From the NCBI GenBank assembly GCA_000961845.1, contig LADZ01000042.1, positions 1 to 64,000 on the forward strand: DNA of 64,000 bases. The letters run 5' to 3'. Source of the DNA: Flavobacteriales bacterium BRH_c54 (GTDB lineage Bacteria > Bacteroidota > Bacteroidia > Flavobacteriales_E > Vicingaceae). Position numbers and translations under genes: made by a program. The notes beneath the pieces were generated by a model that saw nothing but the letters and a program-made list of their open reading frames with translations, made no database searches and was not told the origin of the DNA. This document shows, one piece after another, positions 9,804 to 17,969 of this stretch. Each line of letters opens with the position of its first letter. Within the stretch, counting starts at the first letter, position 1.

Positions 9804-9811
9804 TACATTTG
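9804..9811 (+). promoter_or_regulatory. -7 box (TACATTTG) of the DUF5606 gene
   Basis: Exact TAnnTTTG match 24 bp before the start codon. No TTG at the expected 18-20 bp distance upstream. Confidence 0.5.
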
Positions 9812-9835
9812 TCTTTATAAATTTTAAAATTCAAT

Positions 9836-10384
9836 ATGAACATTACATCAATCATTTCAATTACGGGAAAACCCGGTTTACACAAAATCGTTTCACAAAC
9901 AAAAAACGGATTAATTGCAGAATCTATAGAAGACGGCAAGCGTTTTCCTGTTTATGCTTCCGAAAAAGTTAGTGCCATAGAAGACATCAGCATTTATACT
10001 AAAACAGACGATATGCCTCTAGTTGAAGTATATCAAAAACTATATAAAAAAACTGCAGGAAAAGCAGCTATAGACCATAAAGCTAAACCGGAAGAACTTC
10101 AATCTTTTTTGAAAGAAGTAGTTGATTTTGATGAAGAAAGAGTGTATAACTCAGATTTAAAAAAACTTTTTCAGTGGTTCAACATTCTTATTAAAGCCGA
10201 TTTATTAAAAGAGGAGGAAAAAGAAGAAAAATCAACTAAAAAAGCTACTGCAGATAAAAAAGATGCTAAAGCACCGAAAAAAGTTGCTCCCGCTAAAAAA
10301 GTAACTGCCAAGAAAACAACTACGCCTAAAACTTCTAAAGCTAAGGCTACAACAAAAACGGCTACTCCTTCTAAAAAAGGGTAA
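9836..10384 (+). CDS. DUF5606 protein with lysine-rich tail
   Basis: The first ~125 residues (INITSIISITGKPG-like start, GLIAESIEDGKRFPVYASEKVSAIEDISIYT in sequence blocks) match the DUF5606 family, which is nearly confined to Bacteroidota and has no established role. Residues 126-182 are a Lys/Ala/Thr-rich histone-H1-like tail, similar in composition to the tail of bL21 in this window, so nucleic-acid contact is conceivable but unproven. A single-gene unit: own -7 box and a strong terminator. Confidence 0.85.
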   Translation: MNITSIISITGKPGLHKIVSQTKNGLIAESIEDGKRFPVYASEKVSAIEDISIYTKTDDMPLVEVYQKLYKKTAGKAAIDHKAKPEELQSFLKEVVDFDEERVYNSDLKKLFQWFNILIKADLLKEEEKEEKSTKKATADKKDAKAPKKVAPAKKVTAKKTTTPKTSKAKATTKTATPSKKG

Positions 10385-10409
10385 TGCCAATCATTTAATT
10401 GCATATTAT

Positions 10410-10441
10410 AAAAATCCTATTGCTTTGTCGATAGGATTTTT
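10410..10441. terminator. Strong hairpin terminator after the DUF5606 gene
   Basis: Perfect 11-bp inverted repeat AAAAATCCTAT / ATAGGATTTTT around a 10-nt loop, with A/T tracts on both sides, so it could work in either direction. Confidence 0.85.
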
Positions 10442-10464
10442 CATTTAATCATTCTAATACCATT

Positions 10465-12180
10465 ATGGACGCTCATCAACAAGCCAACAACAATAGAAAT
10501 TTTATTCCTACCTCTTTTACATTAAGCAACTGGGAGTCCGTTGCTCCTTTTTACGAAGATTTAATAAGCAGAAACATCACTACAGTAGCAGAACTGGAGA
10601 AATGGCTTATCGATAGAAGTGAATTAGATGCTTTTGTTAGTGAAAACGTTGGTTGGAAATATATTAAAATGAATATTGATACTACTAATGAAGAGCTAAG
10701 CAAAGATTTTCATTATTTTATTAATGAAATTGAACCTAAAATTGCTCCCATAAATAACGAACTTAATAAAAAATTTGTAGCCTCTCCTCTACTTTCTCAA
10801 ATAGATGAAAATACTTATAAAATATACCTAAGAGCCATCAAAAAAGAAATGGAAATTTTTCGTGAAGAAAATGTTCCTATTCAGACCAAATTAATGGAAA
10901 ACTCTCAGAAATATGGAGCTATTGTTGGCAGTATGACCATCAATTTCAATAATAAATCACTTACCCTTCAGCAAGCCAGTAACTTTTTGAAAGAAAACGA
11001 TAGGGCATTACGCCAAGAAGTTTATTTAACTATTTCCAAAAGAAAAATTAGCGATAAAGACAAACTAAACGATTTGTTTAGTGAAATGATAACCCTCCGT
11101 CATAAAATAGCTCAAAATGCGGGTTTTGAAAACTACAGAGACTATATGTTTGCTGAGCTAGGCAGGTTTGATTATACGGCAAAAGATTGTTTTGAATTTC
11201 ACGAGTCTATCGCCAAAGAAGTAGTTCCTGTTATTAATGAATTTGATAGCGAAAGAAAAAACTTATTAGGTGTAGAAACCTTAAAACCGTGGGACAAAAT
11301 GGTTGATCCTAACGGAGAACAACCTTTAAAACCTATAGCTTCGGAAGAAGAATTAATTGATAAAACCATTGCTTGTTTCAATAAAATTCATCCTTATTTT
11401 GGCGAGTGCATGAAAACCATGAAAGAAATTAAGCACCTCGACTTAAGTTCTAAAGTGGGTAAAGCTCCGGGAGGTTTTAATTATCCGCTTTACGAAACAG
11501 GTGTACCTTTTATTTTTATGAATTCTGTTGGCTCTCAAAGAGATGTGGTAACCATGATTCATGAAGGCGGACATGCCGTGCATTCTTTTTTAACAAATGA
11601 CTTATCACTTACTGCTTTTAAAGAATTTCCATCAGAAGTAGCAGAGTTGGCTTCTATGAGTATGGAACTTATTTCTATGGATTATTGGGATGTTTTTTAC
11701 GACAATGAAACAGAATTAAAACGGGCTAAAAAAGAGCAACTTCAAGGAATTTTAAATACCCTACCTTGGGTAGCTACCATAGATAAATTTCAGCATTTAG
11801 TTTACGAAAGACCTGATCATTCTCACAAAGAAAGAGAACAACTATGGAATATTTTAATGGATAATTTTAGTAGTAATGTGGTTGATTGGTCGGATTATGA
11901 AGAAGAAAGAAGTTATTATTGGCAAAAACAATTGCATTTATTTGAAGTGCCTTTTTATTATATTGAATACGGTATAGCTCAATTAGGAGCAATTGCTGTA
12001 TGGAGAAATTACAAACAACATCCTGAAAAAGCCTTGAGTCAATACATAGAAGCCCTTAAACTAGGTTATACCAAACCTATTTCGGAAATATACGCTACTG
12101 CAGGAATTGCTTTTGATTTTTCTCAAGACTACATTAAGGAATTAGTCGATTTTGTTCAATTAGAGATGAATAAATTGTAG
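10465..12180 (+). CDS. M3 family oligoendopeptidase (PepF-like)
   Basis: A zinc metallopeptidase that cuts short peptides, probably in the cytoplasm since no signal peptide is present. The catalytic motif HEGGH is at 366-370, and the third zinc ligand region (FPSEVAELASMSMELIS) lies about 25 residues later, as in thermolysin-like M3 enzymes. The 571 residues fit the family. The start MDAHQQANNNRNFIP is the first ATG after the preceding terminator. It is monocistronic by layout. Confidence 0.93.
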   Translation: MDAHQQANNNRNFIPTSFTLSNWESVAPFYEDLISRNITTVAELEKWLIDRSELDAFVSENVGWKYIKMNIDTTNEELSKDFHYFINEIEPKIAPINNELNKKFVASPLLSQIDENTYKIYLRAIKKEMEIFREENVPIQTKLMENSQKYGAIVGSMTINFNNKSLTLQQASNFLKENDRALRQEVYLTISKRKISDKDKLNDLFSEMITLRHKIAQNAGFENYRDYMFAELGRFDYTAKDCFEFHESIAKEVVPVINEFDSERKNLLGVETLKPWDKMVDPNGEQPLKPIASEEELIDKTIACFNKIHPYFGECMKTMKEIKHLDLSSKVGKAPGGFNYPLYETGVPFIFMNSVGSQRDVVTMIHEGGHAVHSFLTNDLSLTAFKEFPSEVAELASMSMELISMDYWDVFYDNETELKRAKKEQLQGILNTLPWVATIDKFQHLVYERPDHSHKEREQLWNILMDNFSSNVVDWSDYEEERSYYWQKQLHLFEVPFYYIEYGIAQLGAIAVWRNYKQHPEKALSQYIEALKLGYTKPISEIYATAGIAFDFSQDYIKELVDFVQLEMNKL

Positions 12181-12498
12181 AGGTAGCTTATCTTCATATC
12201 AATCGAAATTTTACAAGCTAAGGAACGGAGCTTAATAAAATAAAGCCAGAAAAACCTAAGTTCAGCAAAGCTAGATCTTGTAAGTTGGGGAATAACATCT
12301 TAAGTGGGATGTGTTCTAAGAACAAGAAAACCTAAATTTTTAGTAATTTTTACTTCTCCAACTATTTTAGTATCTTTAACTTATTAATTTAAACTTTATA
12401 TTATGAAATAGTCACTAACAACTTGTTTGTTGCAAACAAACACCAATGAAGATAAGACTATTCCATATTACAAATAAAAAAACAATAAATATCTACAT
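12181..12498. other. 318-bp intergenic region with short inverted repeats
   Basis: No convincing gene. It contains several short inverted pairs: TTACAAG (12211) with CTTGTAA (12277), AAGCT (12215) with AGCTT (12229), and a 7-bp hairpin TTGTTTG/CAAACAA (12423-12439) with a 3-nt loop. No U-tract follows these. It may hold a decayed small repeat element; I see no known RNA family. Confidence 0.4.
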
Positions 12499-12699
12499 AT
12501 GAAAGCAGCAGGAATTATATTATTGGTTATTGGTCTTATTGGAATCATTGTATTCGGCTATCAAGCTATTCAAGATTCAGAAAGTTTTAATTTATTGGGT
12601 GTTGATGTAGCAGTTAGTAAAGCCGATTGGACTCCCCTAATTATTAGTGGAGCTATGCTTATGTTAGGTTTAATAATTACTTTTCTTAAAAGGAAATAA
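12499..12699 (+). CDS. Small two-helix membrane protein
   Basis: A 66-residue protein with transmembrane segments at about 4-23 (AAGIILLVIGLIGIIVFGY) and 46-63, a short loop (QDSESFNLLGVDVAVSKADW) and a basic C-terminus (KRK). Similar small membrane proteins are common in Bacteroidota but I know no function for them. Seven bp separate it from the DUF1801 gene. Confidence 0.7.
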   Translation: MKAAGIILLVIGLIGIIVFGYQAIQDSESFNLLGVDVAVSKADWTPLIISGAMLMLGLIITFLKRK

Positions 12700-12705
12700 A
12701 CAGCA

Positions 12706-13146
12706 ATGGCTACAAAAAATAAGACTACCGAATCAGCAGCTAATGTAATTGATTTTATTAACTCATTTGTAGAAAATGACCAAAAGAAAGCCGATAGCTT
12801 TCAGCTAATTGAGTTGATGACCAAATGGTCAGGGTTTGAACCTAAAATGTGGGGGCCAAGCATTATTGGTTTTGGCAGTTACCATTATAAATACACTAGC
12901 GGACATGAAGGTGATGCCCCTCTTATTGCTTTCTCTCCCCGTAAAGCCGCATTCTCTCTTTACGTCTTCTCGCCCACCGAAGAAAACAAACATTTATTAG
13001 AAGTTTTAGGAAAATATAAAATAAGCAAAGCCTGTGTTTATATCAAAAAACTATCCGACATCAATACCGATATCTTAGAAAAACTTTGCAAAACCTCCAT
13101 TGACTATATTAATGAACACCATGAATGTGCTTGTAGAGAAAAATAG
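12706..13146 (+). CDS. DUF1801 domain protein
   Basis: A 146-residue protein of the YdhG/DUF1801 fold: VIDFINSFVENDQKKADSF, MTKWSGFEPKMWGPSIIGFG, then YKYTSGHEGDAPLIAFSPRK and a C-terminal KLSDINTDILEKL region. Members of this fold include putative iron-transport/frataxin-like proteins, but this subgroup has no known function. The C-terminus is Cys-containing (HECACREK). Likely cotranscribed with the small membrane protein upstream and convergent with the SpoIID gene across 35 bp. Confidence 0.88.
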   Translation: MATKNKTTESAANVIDFINSFVENDQKKADSFQLIELMTKWSGFEPKMWGPSIIGFGSYHYKYTSGHEGDAPLIAFSPRKAAFSLYVFSPTEENKHLLEVLGKYKISKACVYIKKLSDINTDILEKLCKTSIDYINEHHECACREK

Positions 13147-13181
13147 AAACAGCTTTTTAGTTCTATAAACATTTTCTTATA

Positions 13182-14348
13182 CTAAAACTCCGCCTTAAAA
13201 AAATCGAGCGATTCTAAATCTACCATGTGCACATCTTCATAGTAAAAATGTAAGATTTCTGCGTAGGTATATCCCATTTTCGCCATACGCATAGCTCCTT
13301 CTTGGCAAAGTCCTACGCCATGTCCGAAACCTTTGCCTTGCAATACCACAAAATTACCTTCTGTTTTTACATCAAATTGTGCCGATTTTAATTTCCAATC
13401 TGTTCTTACCTTTACAAAAGGGATTTGCACATTTTGCTTTTCAAAAAAACGCTCCCTCCCTATCTGAAAATATTCATAATCGCAACTGTCTTTCAAAATT
13501 TCTTTAGAATAACCATTTGTTATCAAATAATTTGCCCACTCATTTTTAGCTATTTTTTTCTGCCAAACAGCATTATTTTCACTCAAACAAAAGCTATCTT
13601 TTACCGAACGTAAATAATACAATTCCTGATGCCAAACTTCTTCAGAATTAGCAGATTGACCACCGCAATTAGAATAAAAAGTTGCCGTAATTAAATTAAT
13701 GTCGCTATCTACAATTACCGTGTTGGAAGTGAGTAATGCCGATTGTTTTATTTGCTCCGATTTGGGTTTTCCATGATACGCTTGACAATGTACCTTATCG
13801 CACAAACTAAAGCCTTCAGTTTGATGCTTGTTAATGTTTTTCAATGCATAAGTGCGACAAATGATGGCTTGCAATTTAAAATATTCCTCCGGTGGACTTT
13901 TACCCACTTCGGCTTCCACTACTCCGGCTACATAATTATCGATGTTAATGTTGTTTATCAGTTGTAAATAACCATGAAAAGGATGTGCTTTAATAAACAA
14001 GTTATCTTCATACTGAATAATTTTCCCAACAGGTTTATTAGTCTTGAGTTTAAAAGCATTTTGATGGCTTACTCCAATAATTCTAATTTTGTTAAAATGT
14101 CCGTAATCCTTATCTAGCGTTTTTAAAAATACTTTTTGGTTTCTGTAGGAGATTTCAATAATTTCAGTATTGTCAATATCGAGCAATTTACCACTTTCTG
14201 TATAAACAACATATTTGCCGACTTGAGGATAAAAAACAAATGAAGTAACCGCTTGTTTATCTAAAATGCCAATGTTTATCAACTCTGCTTTAACAGTAAT
14301 GGCAACAAAGAATAGGAGAAATAATATGGATATTTTTCTTTTTAACAC
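13182..14348 (-). CDS. SpoIID/LytB domain protein, exported
   Basis: SpoIID-type proteins act on peptidoglycan, either as lytic transglycosylases that need denuded glycan or as amidase activators. The N-terminal signal peptide (1-21) predicts export. The SpoIID core is clear: YVAGVVEAEVGKSPPEEYFKLQ (about 139-160), ICRTYALKN, FYSNCGGQSANSEEVW (about 224-239) and the C-terminal GKGFGHGVGLCQEGAMRMA block (about 337-355). It lies downstream of, and in the same direction as, the BadF-type kinase gene, with a 77-bp gap. Together they suggest wall turnover, an inference from context. Confidence 0.9.
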   Translation of the reverse strand: MLKRKISILFLLFFVAITVKAELINIGILDKQAVTSFVFYPQVGKYVVYTESGKLLDIDNTEIIEISYRNQKVFLKTLDKDYGHFNKIRIIGVSHQNAFKLKTNKPVGKIIQYEDNLFIKAHPFHGYLQLINNINIDNYVAGVVEAEVGKSPPEEYFKLQAIICRTYALKNINKHQTEGFSLCDKVHCQAYHGKPKSEQIKQSALLTSNTVIVDSDINLITATFYSNCGGQSANSEEVWHQELYYLRSVKDSFCLSENNAVWQKKIAKNEWANYLITNGYSKEILKDSCDYEYFQIGRERFFEKQNVQIPFVKVRTDWKLKSAQFDVKTEGNFVVLQGKGFGHGVGLCQEGAMRMAKMGYTYAEILHFYYEDVHMVDLESLDFFKAEF

Positions 14349-14425
14349 GAAGTCAAAAATAAGTTAAAGGCAAAGTTTAATACCATAAAAGCCTAGAAGT
14401 TATACACACTAATCTTTTAATAGCA

Positions 14426-15268
14426 TTAATACTTCAAATGAAAATCAACCAATTCGCTTATAGGTTGTTGAATTATCTTTCCTATAATAACCCCATAATC
14501 TTTTGCTATTAAAGCGATATATCGCTGAAAATAAAACCCTATAGAACCTACAATGTGTAAAGGATATTGTTGATAATTGGGATACAAAACAATATATTGC
14601 TTAAAAAACTCATGAAAACTTTGATAAATAATAGCATTAATCTCAGTTTCGTTTTCATGTTTTAAAATGAATTGAGCAAAACTTGCTAAAAACCTATTGG
14701 GTAAAGCTTGTTTATATACCTTATCCAAAATAGTATTTAAGTTAAGTTCGGGAAAAGTGTATTTAAAGTCTGTGCTCACCTTGTCGGGTAACTGCCCATG
14801 AAGCAACTTTTTAATAAACAGTTTACCTAAATGCACTCCACCACCTTCATCGCCCAATATATATCCCAAAGCAGGAATGTTGTGGGTAATGTCTGTTCCG
14901 TTATACAAACAGGTGTTCGCTCCTGTACCTAAAATAGCTACCAAACCAGACTCTTTTTTACAAGCAGCCCTTGCAGCAGCCAATAAATCATGAGCCACCG
15001 TTATGTCAGCATTCGTAAAAAATTGAGCAAAAATAGCTGCTAAAAAGGTTTGTTTTTCAGCAGAAGAACAGCCTGCCCCATAAAAAAACACTTGTTCCAC
15101 TTCCTCTTTTTTTGCTGATAATATTGAAGCTGACAATTCCTTTAAAACAACAGTTGCATCAACAAAATAAGGATTAAACCCCATAGTTGAACAAACTAAC
15201 ACTTCGGTTTTATCGTTAATTAATCTCCAATCTGTTTTGGTGGAGCCGCTATCTGCAACTAAAATCAT
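14426..15268 (-). CDS. BadF/BadG/BcrA-type ATPase, probable N-acetylglucosamine kinase
   Basis: ASKHA-fold sugar kinase family. The phosphate-1 motif VADSGSTKTDWRL is at the very N-terminus, followed by ILGTGANTCLYNG (phosphate 2 region) and GYILGDEGGGVHLGKL. Family members in Bacteroidota start MILVADSGSTKTDW, so I place the start at the internal ATG (15268) and not at the in-frame ATG ten codons upstream (15298); this gives 280 residues. Paired with SpoIID downstream, it may phosphorylate amino sugars released from peptidoglycan, which is inference. Confidence 0.87.
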   Translation of the reverse strand: MILVADSGSTKTDWRLINDKTEVLVCSTMGFNPYFVDATVVLKELSASILSAKKEEVEQVFFYGAGCSSAEKQTFLAAIFAQFFTNADITVAHDLLAAARAACKKESGLVAILGTGANTCLYNGTDITHNIPALGYILGDEGGGVHLGKLFIKKLLHGQLPDKVSTDFKYTFPELNLNTILDKVYKQALPNRFLASFAQFILKHENETEINAIIYQSFHEFFKQYIVLYPNYQQYPLHIVGSIGFYFQRYIALIAKDYGVIIGKIIQQPISELVDFHLKY

Positions 15269-15339
15269 GGTGCTAAAATTTTTCACTAAACTAATCAATA
15301 AAAAATTGAAAATAAACCATTTTGTGTTACTTTTAATTG

Positions 15340-15347
15340 CAAATTTG
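15340..15347 (+). promoter_or_regulatory. Possible -7 box (CAAATTTG)
   Basis: Differs from TAnnTTTG at the first position only; 8 bp before the ATG at 15356, implying a very short leader. A TTG at 15322-15324 is only 15 bp upstream, shorter than usual. Confidence 0.35.
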
Positions 15348-15355
15348 TGGGTAGA

Positions 15356-15784
15356 ATGAAAAGTTTATTGATTTTTATAAGTTTAGGATGTGTACTTCAG
15401 GTTGGTTTTGCTCAAAACGATACCACAGATATTCCTGCCAGAAAACTGTCTTTCAATGATTTTATGGCATATTACTCTACCAACGACACTTCTGCTGCGG
15501 TTATAGAATTTTTCTTTGAGAGAAAAGAAACCAACGCTGTAACAGAAATGATGTTTTTACCACTTTCTGCCGGAGTATTTTTGCTTTCACCCCCTTTAGG
15601 TTTTGGTATGGGAGTAATCAGTATCCCATTTTTTATTCACGGCACTTACACACTTATTCGGTTTAATAAAAAGAAGCTCAAACGCATATTAATTGAGTAT
15701 AATGAAACGGGGTACTTACCCAAAAACATCAGAAAAAAAGCCAATAAAATTATCTACTACTACTCTCTTCCTGATGATTTTTGA
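15356..15784 (+). CDS. Exported small membrane-associated protein, unknown function
   Basis: From ATG 15356 the product is 142 residues: signal peptide (1-20, ending VGFAQ), a polar part (SFNDFMAYYSTNDTSAAVIEFFFERKE), a hydrophobic stretch at about 65-100 that could span the membrane twice, and a basic C-terminus (FNKKKLKRILIEYNETGYLPKNIRKKANKIIYYY). A GTG at 15347 could extend it by three codons but would overlap the -7 box. The stop codon touches the aroA-like repeat at 15784-15814. No family recognised. Confidence 0.7.
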   Translation: MKSLLIFISLGCVLQVGFAQNDTTDIPARKLSFNDFMAYYSTNDTSAAVIEFFFERKETNAVTEMMFLPLSAGVFLLSPPLGFGMGVISIPFFIHGTYTLIRFNKKKLKRILIEYNETGYLPKNIRKKANKIIYYYSLPDDF

Positions 15785-15814
15785 TTATAAAACCAACATC
15801 CTTTAAATCTTCCC
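15784..15814 (+). repeat. 31-bp direct repeat of the aroA 3' end
   Basis: 29 of 31 bases equal 16747-16777, which is inside the last codons of aroA. Read on the minus strand it still encodes EDLKDVGFII, matching the AroA C-terminus EDLKDVGFVI. The two copies are in the same orientation 963 bp apart and flank one small gene. Confidence 0.8.
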
Positions 15815-15966
15815 TCACTGTCCTTAGTCTGAAGCGAAACAAGAACAATCGTGACTGAGGACTTTAATAAAAAAGCTTATTTTTGTTCTATGAAAATTCA
15901 AGGCTTTATAAAGTCCGTAGTTGCCATTACACAAAAGCTTGGCTTCAAACTACGGACAGGTGAGGG
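15812..15966. repeat. 155-bp element with imperfect terminal and nested inverted repeats
   Basis: The outer arms (15812-15835 and 15942-15966) agree at 22 positions with one extra base and two mismatches. A second nested pair lies inside (15854-15871 with 15905-15920, ACT..GGACTTTA..TAAA type) and a third AGAACAA (15842-15848) with TTGTTCT (15883-15889). The motif ACTnnGGAC recurs four times in alternating orientation. This resembles a MITE or a structured RNA; no gene fits inside. Confidence 0.55.
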
Positions 15967-16017
15967 GTATATTTTGTATAGGACTATTTCCAAATTAGTT
16001 TCAATAAAATTTTAAAT

Positions 16018-16446
16018 ATGGTATTTAGACATTTTTTATTTTCTGTTTTTTTACTTGTTCATAGTATTGTTTTTTCTCAAGATGGAGAAAAAATAAAGGA
16101 TACGTCTAATATTGTCGAGAATTTAGAATTGGATGAGCTCCCCATTTTGGTTTTTAATGATAGTTGCTTAAAGAGTGTTAAACAGGAGTTTGAATGTCGA
16201 TTAGTGAAAGTTTATTTAATTACAATTATAGATACTAATGGAGAGTTATTAGAGCCTAGATTTACTTTTACCAAGAGTTCCTTTCATTGTGCTGATTGGA
16301 GGGTTGATACTGTTGAATTAGAGCGAAGATTTCAAAATCAGATATCATGTGTGCTGGATAATATTATTCAGTGTAAACCAGGAATAAAGGATGGAAAATA
16401 TGTTAAAACGAAAATATCTTTACCTATTACTATTAATTGGAAATAA
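16018..16446 (+). CDS. Exported protein of unknown function, TonB-C-like C-terminus
   Basis: 142 residues with signal peptide (1-21, ending IVFSQ). The C-terminal half (VKVYLITIIDTNGELLEPRF, then CKPGIKDGKYVKTKISLPITINW) resembles the beta-strand pattern of TonB C-terminal domains, where the final strands read CxPGxxxGKxVxxxxxxPIxxxx. It lacks a transmembrane anchor plus Pro-rich linker, so it would be a stand-alone periplasmic domain. It is the only gene between the two aroA-end repeats. The fold suggestion is weak inference. Confidence 0.6.
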   Translation: MVFRHFLFSVFLLVHSIVFSQDGEKIKDTSNIVENLELDELPILVFNDSCLKSVKQEFECRLVKVYLITIIDTNGELLEPRFTFTKSSFHCADWRVDTVELERRFQNQISCVLDNIIQCKPGIKDGKYVKTKISLPITINWK

Positions 16447-16526
16447 GGGTAGTGTTCCAAAGAAGTTGATAGATGAAAAATAAATTTTAACCAATTGAAA
16501 ATCAAAAGATAAAATTTTTAAAGCTA

Positions 16527-16566
16527 AAAAAAAGAGTAGTATATAATTATATGCTACTCTTTTTTT
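16527..16566 (+). terminator. Terminator after the TonB-C-like gene
   Basis: AAAGAGTAG (16531-16539) pairs with CTACTCTTT (16554-16562); the A-tract before and T-tract after make it potentially bidirectional. Confidence 0.8.
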
Positions 16567-16662
16567 GTCCTTTTACGGGCTTTAAAATCAGTAAAGTTAG
16601 TTTAGGTGTATCAAAATAGTTGGTGTGCAACCTACACGAGTAAATTACAATTTTTTAGTTCG

Positions 16663-16680
16663 TTCCAATAGCTATCGGAA
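16663..16680. repeat. 18-bp palindrome TTCCAATAGCTATCGGAA
   Basis: Palindromic but for one A/C mismatch pair. GATAGCTATC-centred palindromes of this kind are, to my recollection, frequent between genes in flavobacterial genomes. It lies about 60 bp beyond the aroA stop codon. Confidence 0.4.
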
Positions 16681-16736
16681 TCGAAATTAGCACTAAATCC
16701 CCCTCCTTCTCTTCCAACTTATCCTTCTTAATATTA

Positions 16737-17969
16737 TTAAGCTTTTATTACAAAACCAACATCTTTTAAATCTTCCCAAAAGTGAGGATAAGATTTCTCT
16801 ACAACCTCTTGACTTTCTATTGTAAGATTATCAGTAATTAATGCTAAAGGAGCAAAAGCCATTGCCATTCTGTGGTCGTTATACGTAGCGATTGGGTGTT
16901 GCTGTATGCTTATTTCTTTTTGTGGATGTATAATTAAATCGTTGTCTTCAATAGTTACTTGATATCCCAAGGCTGTTAGCTCATTTTGTAAAGCTACTAT
17001 CCTATCCGTTTCCTTTATTCTCAAAGTTGAAATTCCTGTAATACGAACAGGTAGATTTAACGCAGCACAAGTAACTGCATAGGTCTGAGCTAAATCAGGA
17101 AAAAGCGTAAAATCTACTGTTTTCATCTTCCAAGCATTAAAAATATTGGTTTTAGTCAACTCAACACCTCCGTCAATATAAGAAGTGCTTACTCCCAATT
17201 CAGCATATAAAGCTACTACCGCATTATCTCCTTGTAAGCTTGTTTTATTTAATCCTTTTAAAATTATTGTCGCTTTTTTTGATAATGCCACCATACTGTA
17301 CCAATAAGAAGCAGCACTCCAGTCGGCTTCTACACTACAATCTTTTGCTACATAATTTCCTTGCTTTACCACTAATTGATTTTCTGACAACCAAGTTACT
17401 TCAACTCCAAAATAACGCATCACACTTATGGTCATAAGAATATAGGGTTTAGAAACCGGAGGAGTGGTAAAAGTAATAATAAGCTCTGTTTTCAGCAATG
17501 GAGCTATCAATAACAAAGCAGAAATATACTGACTGCTTACACTTCCATCTAAATTAATAGCACCTCCATTAAGCTTTTTGCCTTTAATTTGAAGTGGCGG
17601 ATAACCTTCATTATTTAAATACTGAATATCTGCTCCAAGGGTTTTAAGTGCCTCGACCAAAATTTTTATCGGACGTTGGTGCATGCGTTCAGAACCTGAA
17701 AGAACAACATTTTTTCCTTCGGTAGCAGCAAAATAAGCCGTAAGAAAACGCATAGTTGTTCCGGCATGCCCTACCTCTATTGAATTGCTATTTTGTTCGA
17801 AAACCTGTTTTAAAATTTGTGTATCCGCAGCAGTTGATAAACCGCTGATAGTAAACTGCTGATTAAGAATTTGATGTATTATTAATACCCTATTACTAAT
17901 ACTCTTAGAAGTAGGTAAGGTAATGCTCGAAGATAATATTGCTGAAGGATGTTGTAGGCAAATGGACAT
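16737..17969 (-). CDS. aroA: 3-phosphoshikimate 1-carboxyvinyltransferase (EPSP synthase)
   Basis: Joins shikimate 3-phosphate and phosphoenolpyruvate in the sixth step of the shikimate pathway. Visible: LPTSKSISNRVLIIHQIL (near 18-35, catalytic Lys and Arg), EVGHAGTTMRFLTAYFA (near 67-83, family signature), IKETDRIVALQNEL (near 324-337), and NDHRMAMAFAPLAL (near 367-380). The 410 residues are in the short range for the family. Its ATG overlaps the aroB stop by one base (TAATG), so the two are translationally coupled. The last codons are duplicated at 15784-15814. Confidence 0.96.
   Translation of the reverse strand: MSICLQHPSAILSSSITLPTSKSISNRVLIIHQILNQQFTISGLSTAADTQILKQVFEQNSNSIEVGHAGTTMRFLTAYFAATEGKNVVLSGSERMHQRPIKILVEALKTLGADIQYLNNEGYPPLQIKGKKLNGGAINLDGSVSSQYISALLLIAPLLKTELIITFTTPPVSKPYILMTISVMRYFGVEVTWLSENQLVVKQGNYVAKDCSVEADWSAASYWYSMVALSKKATIILKGLNKTSLQGDNAVVALYAELGVSTSYIDGGVELTKTNIFNAWKMKTVDFTLFPDLAQTYAVTCAALNLPVRITGISTLRIKETDRIVALQNELTALGYQVTIEDNDLIIHPQKEISIQQHPIATYNDHRMAMAFAPLALITDNLTIESQEVVEKSYPHFWEDLKDVGFVIKA

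Noticed and set aside
15269-15298. Ten-codon extension of the BadF-type kinase
   Set aside because: Family members begin at the MILVADSGSTKTDW methionine; the extension is not conserved in my knowledge.
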